This document shows positions 60,749 through 64,000 of a DNA stretch of 64,000 nucleotides, piece by piece (positions within the stretch are counted from its first letter, which is position 1; every line of letters starts with the position of its first letter). The notes beneath the pieces are model-generated. The model searched no databases. It was given only the letters and a program-made list of their open reading frames with translations, and was not told where the DNA came from. A program made the position numbers and the translations under genes. The stretch is from Agromyces marinus. Lineage in GTDB: Bacteria > Actinomycetota > Actinomycetes > Actinomycetales > Microbacteriaceae. Location: positions 1,054,001-1,118,000 of the forward strand of contig NZ_CP087879.1 of the NCBI RefSeq assembly GCF_021442325.1. The letters are read 5' to 3'.

Positions 60749-63084
60749 GCGCGGCACCGGCCCAGGGGCAGCCGCGCACGACGCGGCCGTTCGGCGCAGG
60801 CTCGCGGCCCGGCGCAGTGCGCCTGCGCGGGTCCGCGCTCGGGTCCGCGATCGTCGGGACGCTGCTCGTGATGCTGGTCCTGGCGACCGCGATGATCCCG
60901 TGGTGGCCGATCTACGAGTCCGCGCGGTTCCTCGTCGCCGCGACGGTCGCGATCGTCACGGGAGCCGCGATCGCCCTCGCCGGGGCGATCTGGAGGTGGC
61001 CCGCGTGGGCGGTCGTCGGAGCGGTCGCGGCGGGCTACGTCGTGCTGGGCGTCCCCGTCGCGGTGCCCGCGCGGGCCTACGCCGGGGTGCTTCCCACCGC
61101 CGAAGGCGTCATCGACCTCGTGCTCGCGGCGTCGCTGTCGTGGAAGCAGCTCGTCACGATCTCCGTGCCCGTCGGCTCGTACCAGGCGCTCCTCGTGCCG
61201 CCGTTCCTCCTGGGCCTCATCGCGAGCGCTGCCGCCGTCACGATCGCCGTGCGCACCCGCCACCCCGCGCTCGCGCTCCTGCCGCCCGCGGCACTCCTCA
61301 TCACGGGAATCGTGCTCGGCGTCGTGCACGACGAGGGCGCCTTCACGGCGGGCGCGGCGTTCCTCGTCGCGAGCATCGCCTGGCTCGTCCGCCTCGCCTT
61401 CGCGCGGACCCGGCCCGAGGCGCGCATCGGGTCCAATTCCGCGCTCGCCGAGGTGCGGCGGATCATCGGCGCGGCGCTCGTCCTCGCCGTCGCGCTCGGC
61501 GGGGCCACCGCCGCGTCGCTGGCCATGCCGGCCGGCCCTCGGGACGTGGTGCGCGCCGAGCTGCGCCCGCCGTTCGACCCGCGGACCCAGGACAGCCCGC
61601 TGTCCGGCTTCCGTGCGGCGTTCGCACCCGAGGTCGCCGATAGGGAGATGCTCGGCGTGACCGGCCTGCCGAACGGGGTCGGCCTGCGCATCGCGGTGCT
61701 CGACACCTACGACGGCATCGTGTACTCCGTCGGCGGGAGCGATCGCTCGGCCGCCTCGGGCCAGTTCACGAGGCTGCCGTACCGCCTGGACCAGTCGGAC
61801 GAAGCCGGGCGGCCCGTGGCGCTCGAGGTCGAGGTGCTCGGCTATCGCGACGTCTGGGTGCCGGGAGCAGGGAGCCTCGAGCGCATCGAGTTCGACGAGC
61901 CGCGAGCGGATGCCCTCGCGGACGAGTTCGCATACAACGACGTGACCGGGACCGCGGCCGTCCGATCCGGCCTGCAGGCCGGCGACGGATACCGGGCGAG
62001 CTCGGTCGCGACCGTCGGCGGCGTCGACCTGACGCTGCTGCGCCCCGGCGGCGCCATCCTCCCGGAATCGCCAGAGGCGCCCGACGAACTGCTGCGGCTG
62101 CTCGACGCGTGGACGCGTTCCTCCGACGAGCCCGGCGCGCGGCTGGCGGCCGTCATCGAGGGCTTCCATCGCGAGGGCTACGTCAGCCACGGGCTGGAGG
62201 ACGAGACGCCGAGCCGATCCGGCCACGCGCTCGACCGGATCGCCGAGCTCGCGACGGCCAACCCGATGGTGGGGGACGGCGAGCAGTACGCGGTCGCGGC
62301 TGCGCTCCTCGCGCGCGAGATCGGCTTCCCGGCACGGGTCGTGGTCGGCTACCTGCCACGGCCCGAGGACGACGCAGGGGCCGCACGGGTGCTCCGCAGC
62401 TCCGACCTGCAGGCCTGGATCGAAGTGCAGGCAGCGGACGGAGCGTGGATCCCGGTCGACCCCAACCCGGAGGTGCGCCCCGTACCCGAGCGGGAGCCGG
62501 ACGACCCCACGGTGGTCTCGCGGCCCCAGTCGGCCCTGCCGCCGCCGGAGGACCCGACACCGCTCGACGACCGTTCGGGCGAGCCGGACTCCGGATCGCA
62601 GGACCCCGATCGCGACGACGCCTGGGTCGCCGCGCTCATCGCAACCCTGCGGATCGTCGGCATCGTCCTCGCGTTCCTCGCGCTGCTCGCGAGCCCGTTC
62701 GCCGCGATCCTCGTGGCCAAGGCGCGCCGCCGCCGCCTCCGGCGACGAGCTCCGACGTCCGTCGAACGGATCGAGGGCGGATGGCAGGAGTTCGCGGACC
62801 AGGCGGCCGACCACGGATACCCGATCGTTCCGACCGCGACTCGCGCCGAACAGGCCGCGGTCGTCGGCGGTCTCGCACCCGCGGTACTCGCCGCAGTCGT
62901 CGATCGGGCCGTCTTCGGCCCGGACGGACCGCATCCGGGCGACGACGATCGCGTCTGGGAGTCGGTCGACGAACTCAGGGGACGCCTCGACGAGCCGAGA
63001 TCGCGGCGCGAGCGCCTGCGCGCGCGGGTCTCGCTCGCCTCGCTCGGCGGGTACGCTGGCTCGCGGAAGGGAACGGGGACGTGA
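60745..63084 (+). CDS. Polytopic transglutaminase-like protein, catalytic residues replaced
   Basis: The 779-residue protein has about seven hydrophobic segments in the first 265 residues, an extracellular region, a transglutaminase-like domain at about 470-580, a Pro/Asp-rich linker, one more membrane segment at about 630-655 and a basic cytoplasmic tail. This is TgpA-like architecture. In the core the catalytic Cys is Gly512 (GDGEQYAVAAALLAREIGFPARVVVGYLP), the His before AW is Gln556 (DLQAWIEV), and only Asp572 (PVDPNPE) remains. It should therefore be a pseudo-enzyme, perhaps binding a surface protein or peptide. ATGA and GTGA overlaps with its neighbours. Confidence 0.9.
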   Translation: MSAAPAQGQPRTTRPFGAGSRPGAVRLRGSALGSAIVGTLLVMLVLATAMIPWWPIYESARFLVAATVAIVTGAAIALAGAIWRWPAWAVVGAVAAGYVVLGVPVAVPARAYAGVLPTAEGVIDLVLAASLSWKQLVTISVPVGSYQALLVPPFLLGLIASAAAVTIAVRTRHPALALLPPAALLITGIVLGVVHDEGAFTAGAAFLVASIAWLVRLAFARTRPEARIGSNSALAEVRRIIGAALVLAVALGGATAASLAMPAGPRDVVRAELRPPFDPRTQDSPLSGFRAAFAPEVADREMLGVTGLPNGVGLRIAVLDTYDGIVYSVGGSDRSAASGQFTRLPYRLDQSDEAGRPVALEVEVLGYRDVWVPGAGSLERIEFDEPRADALADEFAYNDVTGTAAVRSGLQAGDGYRASSVATVGGVDLTLLRPGGAILPESPEAPDELLRLLDAWTRSSDEPGARLAAVIEGFHREGYVSHGLEDETPSRSGHALDRIAELATANPMVGDGEQYAVAAALLAREIGFPARVVVGYLPRPEDDAGAARVLRSSDLQAWIEVQAADGAWIPVDPNPEVRPVPEREPDDPTVVSRPQSALPPPEDPTPLDDRSGEPDSGSQDPDRDDAWVAALIATLRIVGIVLAFLALLASPFAAILVAKARRRRLRRRAPTSVERIEGGWQEFADQAADHGYPIVPTATRAEQAAVVGGLAPAVLAAVVDRAVFGPDGPHPGDDDRVWESVDELRGRLDEPRSRRERLRARVSLASLGGYAGSRKGTGT

Positions 63085-63689
63085 ACTGCCGGATCTGCGG
63101 AGCGACACTGCCCGAGGGGGCGATGTTCTGCGGCGCGTGCGGGAGCTCGACGTCGGCGACGCCCGAGTCCCGGAGGCCGTTCGACCCGCGACCCGGCGAC
63201 ACCTTCGTCATCCACCGCACCGAGACCGGCGTGCTCAGCGTGCCGGTGCATCCGCCCGGGCCGTTCGAACCGCCGGCCGCATCCGCGCCCGCTCCGGCAC
63301 CCGATGAGGATGCCGACGAGGAACCCGCGAGCGGCGCCACGCCCGAGGAGGCTCCGCCCGCGGCATCCGCTTTCGTACTGACCTTCACGACCGGCGAGGT
63401 CGTGACCGTCCGGGGGACCGGCCTGGTCGGGCGCCGGCCGCTGGCCGAGCCCGAGGAGGCGTTCGACCACCTCGTGCAGATCGTCGATCGCGGCGTGTCG
63501 GTCTCGAAGACCCATCTCGAGTTCGGCCAGCACGAGGGCGCGCTCTGGGTGGCCGATCGGTACTCGGCGAACGGCACGGTCGTTCGCCGCCCGGGGGAGT
63601 CCGGGGTCCGGTGCGAGCCCGGTCGGCGGGTGCTCGTGCCGAGGGGGAGCCGCGTCGAGATCGGCGAGCAGGCGTTCACGGTCGCCTGA
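63081..63689 (+). CDS. Zinc-ribbon and FHA domain protein
   Basis: The 202-residue protein has an N-terminal zinc ribbon with two CxxC pairs (NCRICGATLPEGAMFCGACGSS), a Pro/Ala/Glu-rich linker (about 60-100) and a C-terminal FHA domain at about 105-200: GLVGRRPLAEP, GVSVSKTHLEFGQHEGALWVADRYSANGTVVRRPG, with intact Arg, Ser-His and Asn-Gly. The GTG overlaps the transglutaminase-like stop. It is the second phosphothreonine reader of the cluster and follows membrane components, so it may recruit phosphorylated partners to them. Confidence 0.9.
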   Translation: MNCRICGATLPEGAMFCGACGSSTSATPESRRPFDPRPGDTFVIHRTETGVLSVPVHPPGPFEPPAASAPAPAPDEDADEEPASGATPEEAPPAASAFVLTFTTGEVVTVRGTGLVGRRPLAEPEEAFDHLVQIVDRGVSVSKTHLEFGQHEGALWVADRYSANGTVVRRPGESGVRCEPGRRVLVPRGSRVEIGEQAFTVA

Positions 63690-63788
63690 TCGGCGACCCG
63701 CCCTCCACGGACCGATCCGGTCGGCGCGTTCCCCACGTCCGGGAGTCGGCCGGCCCGCCCGCCCCTGCCGATGTGATGGCGTGGTCGC

Positions 63789-64000
63789 ATGACGGATGCC
63801 GCGGCGCGCGCGCTCGAGGGACTGCCCTCGCTCAGCCTCCCACCGAGCCCGCCCGACCCCCCGCGCCCGGGCTTCCCCTGGATCGCGGCGGCCGCGCCCG
63901 TCGCCGGTGCGTTCGCGATCTGGGCGATCACGGGTTCGGCGCTCGCGCTCGCCTTCGCCGCACTGGGCCCGCTCGTCGCGCTCGCCTCGATGCTCGACGC
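63789..64000 (+). CDS. Start of a membrane protein, possibly an FtsK/EssC-type ATPase (3' end outside window)
   Basis: 71 residues visible, running off the right edge. The N-terminus has a Pro-rich stretch (LPSLSLPPSPPDPPRPGFP) and then two hydrophobic segments separated by a short turn (WIAAAAPVAGAFAIWAITG and ALALAFAALGPLVALASML). That is how the membrane-anchored FtsK/SpoIIIE-like ATPases of type VII-like clusters begin. No ATPase motif is yet visible, so the call rests on shape and context. The 99-bp gap before it has no clear promoter; a GTG at 63781 is out of frame. Confidence 0.45.
   Translation, partial: MTDAAARALEGLPSLSLPPSPPDPPRPGFPWIAAAAPVAGAFAIWAITGSALALAFAALGPLVALASMLD

Noticed and set aside
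49039-64000. Calling the cluster a type VII secretion system outright
   Set aside because: No WXG100 protein, EccB/D or complete EssC is visible inside the window.

Overview
The window comes from a very GC-rich actinobacterium, most likely a member of the Microbacteriaceae (an Agromyces- or Microbacterium-like organism). This rests on the high G+C content, many GTG starts, dense ATGA/GTGA stop-start overlaps, IdeR/DtxR-type iron boxes, an actinobacterial Rho with a long basic/acidic extension, the argS-lysA-hom-thrC-thrB-rho-prfA order, and constant use of the word GGATGCCGC / GCGGCATCC. The genus is inference.

Layout. 0-3.2 kb: a 5'-truncated uracil-DNA glycosylase, gluconokinase, a GNAT acetyltransferase and an amidase. 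3.2-8.3 kb: an iron-regulated siderophore uptake locus (siderophore-interacting flavoprotein, two FecCD permeases, ATPase, binding lipoprotein) with two iron boxes. 8.4-14.2 kb, mostly minus strand: a small HExxH protein, an arginase-like protein with altered metal motifs, a J-domain membrane protein, a PspA/IM30 protein, a TPM-domain protein, tRNA-Arg(CCG) and a lipoprotein. 14.2-25.3 kb: argS, a DUF2993 protein, the lysA-hom-thrC-thrB amino-acid operon, rho with a structured leader, and prfA. 25.3-28.3 kb: an AbiEi/DUF559-like gene between tandem repeats, then cysK-cysE on the minus strand. 28.4-34.7 kb: prmC, a TetR regulator divergent from a DrrAB-like exporter, tsaC, a WecA/TagO-type transferase and a small AtpI-like protein. 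34.8-41.9 kb: the complete F1Fo ATP synthase operon atpBEFHAGDC. 41.9-44.3 kb: a small P-loop kinase and yaaA, separated by an intact IS481-family element. 44.3-48.9 kb: DNA repair genes tag and ogt, a DUF4192 protein, and a class III aminotransferase with its Lrp-type regulator.

49.0 kb to the right edge is one tightly overlapping plus-strand cluster: FHA protein, PP2C phosphatase, Ser/Thr kinase with an extracellular module, a 1953-residue surface protein built of Ig-like and FN3 repeats, MoxR ATPase, DUF58 protein, a polytopic transglutaminase-like protein whose catalytic Cys and His are both replaced, a zinc-ribbon FHA protein, and the start of a membrane protein that may be an FtsK/EssC-type ATPase. 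I read it as a phospho-regulated cell-surface assembly or secretion system and the least-described system here.

Other points of interest: the IS481 copy sits exactly on a stop/start junction and borrows its own stop codon from the target; at least ten genes have a -10-like hexamer 6-9 nt before the start codon, suggesting widespread leaderless transcription; and the GGATGCCGC word builds hairpins after genes and a 26-bp palindrome inside a gene.
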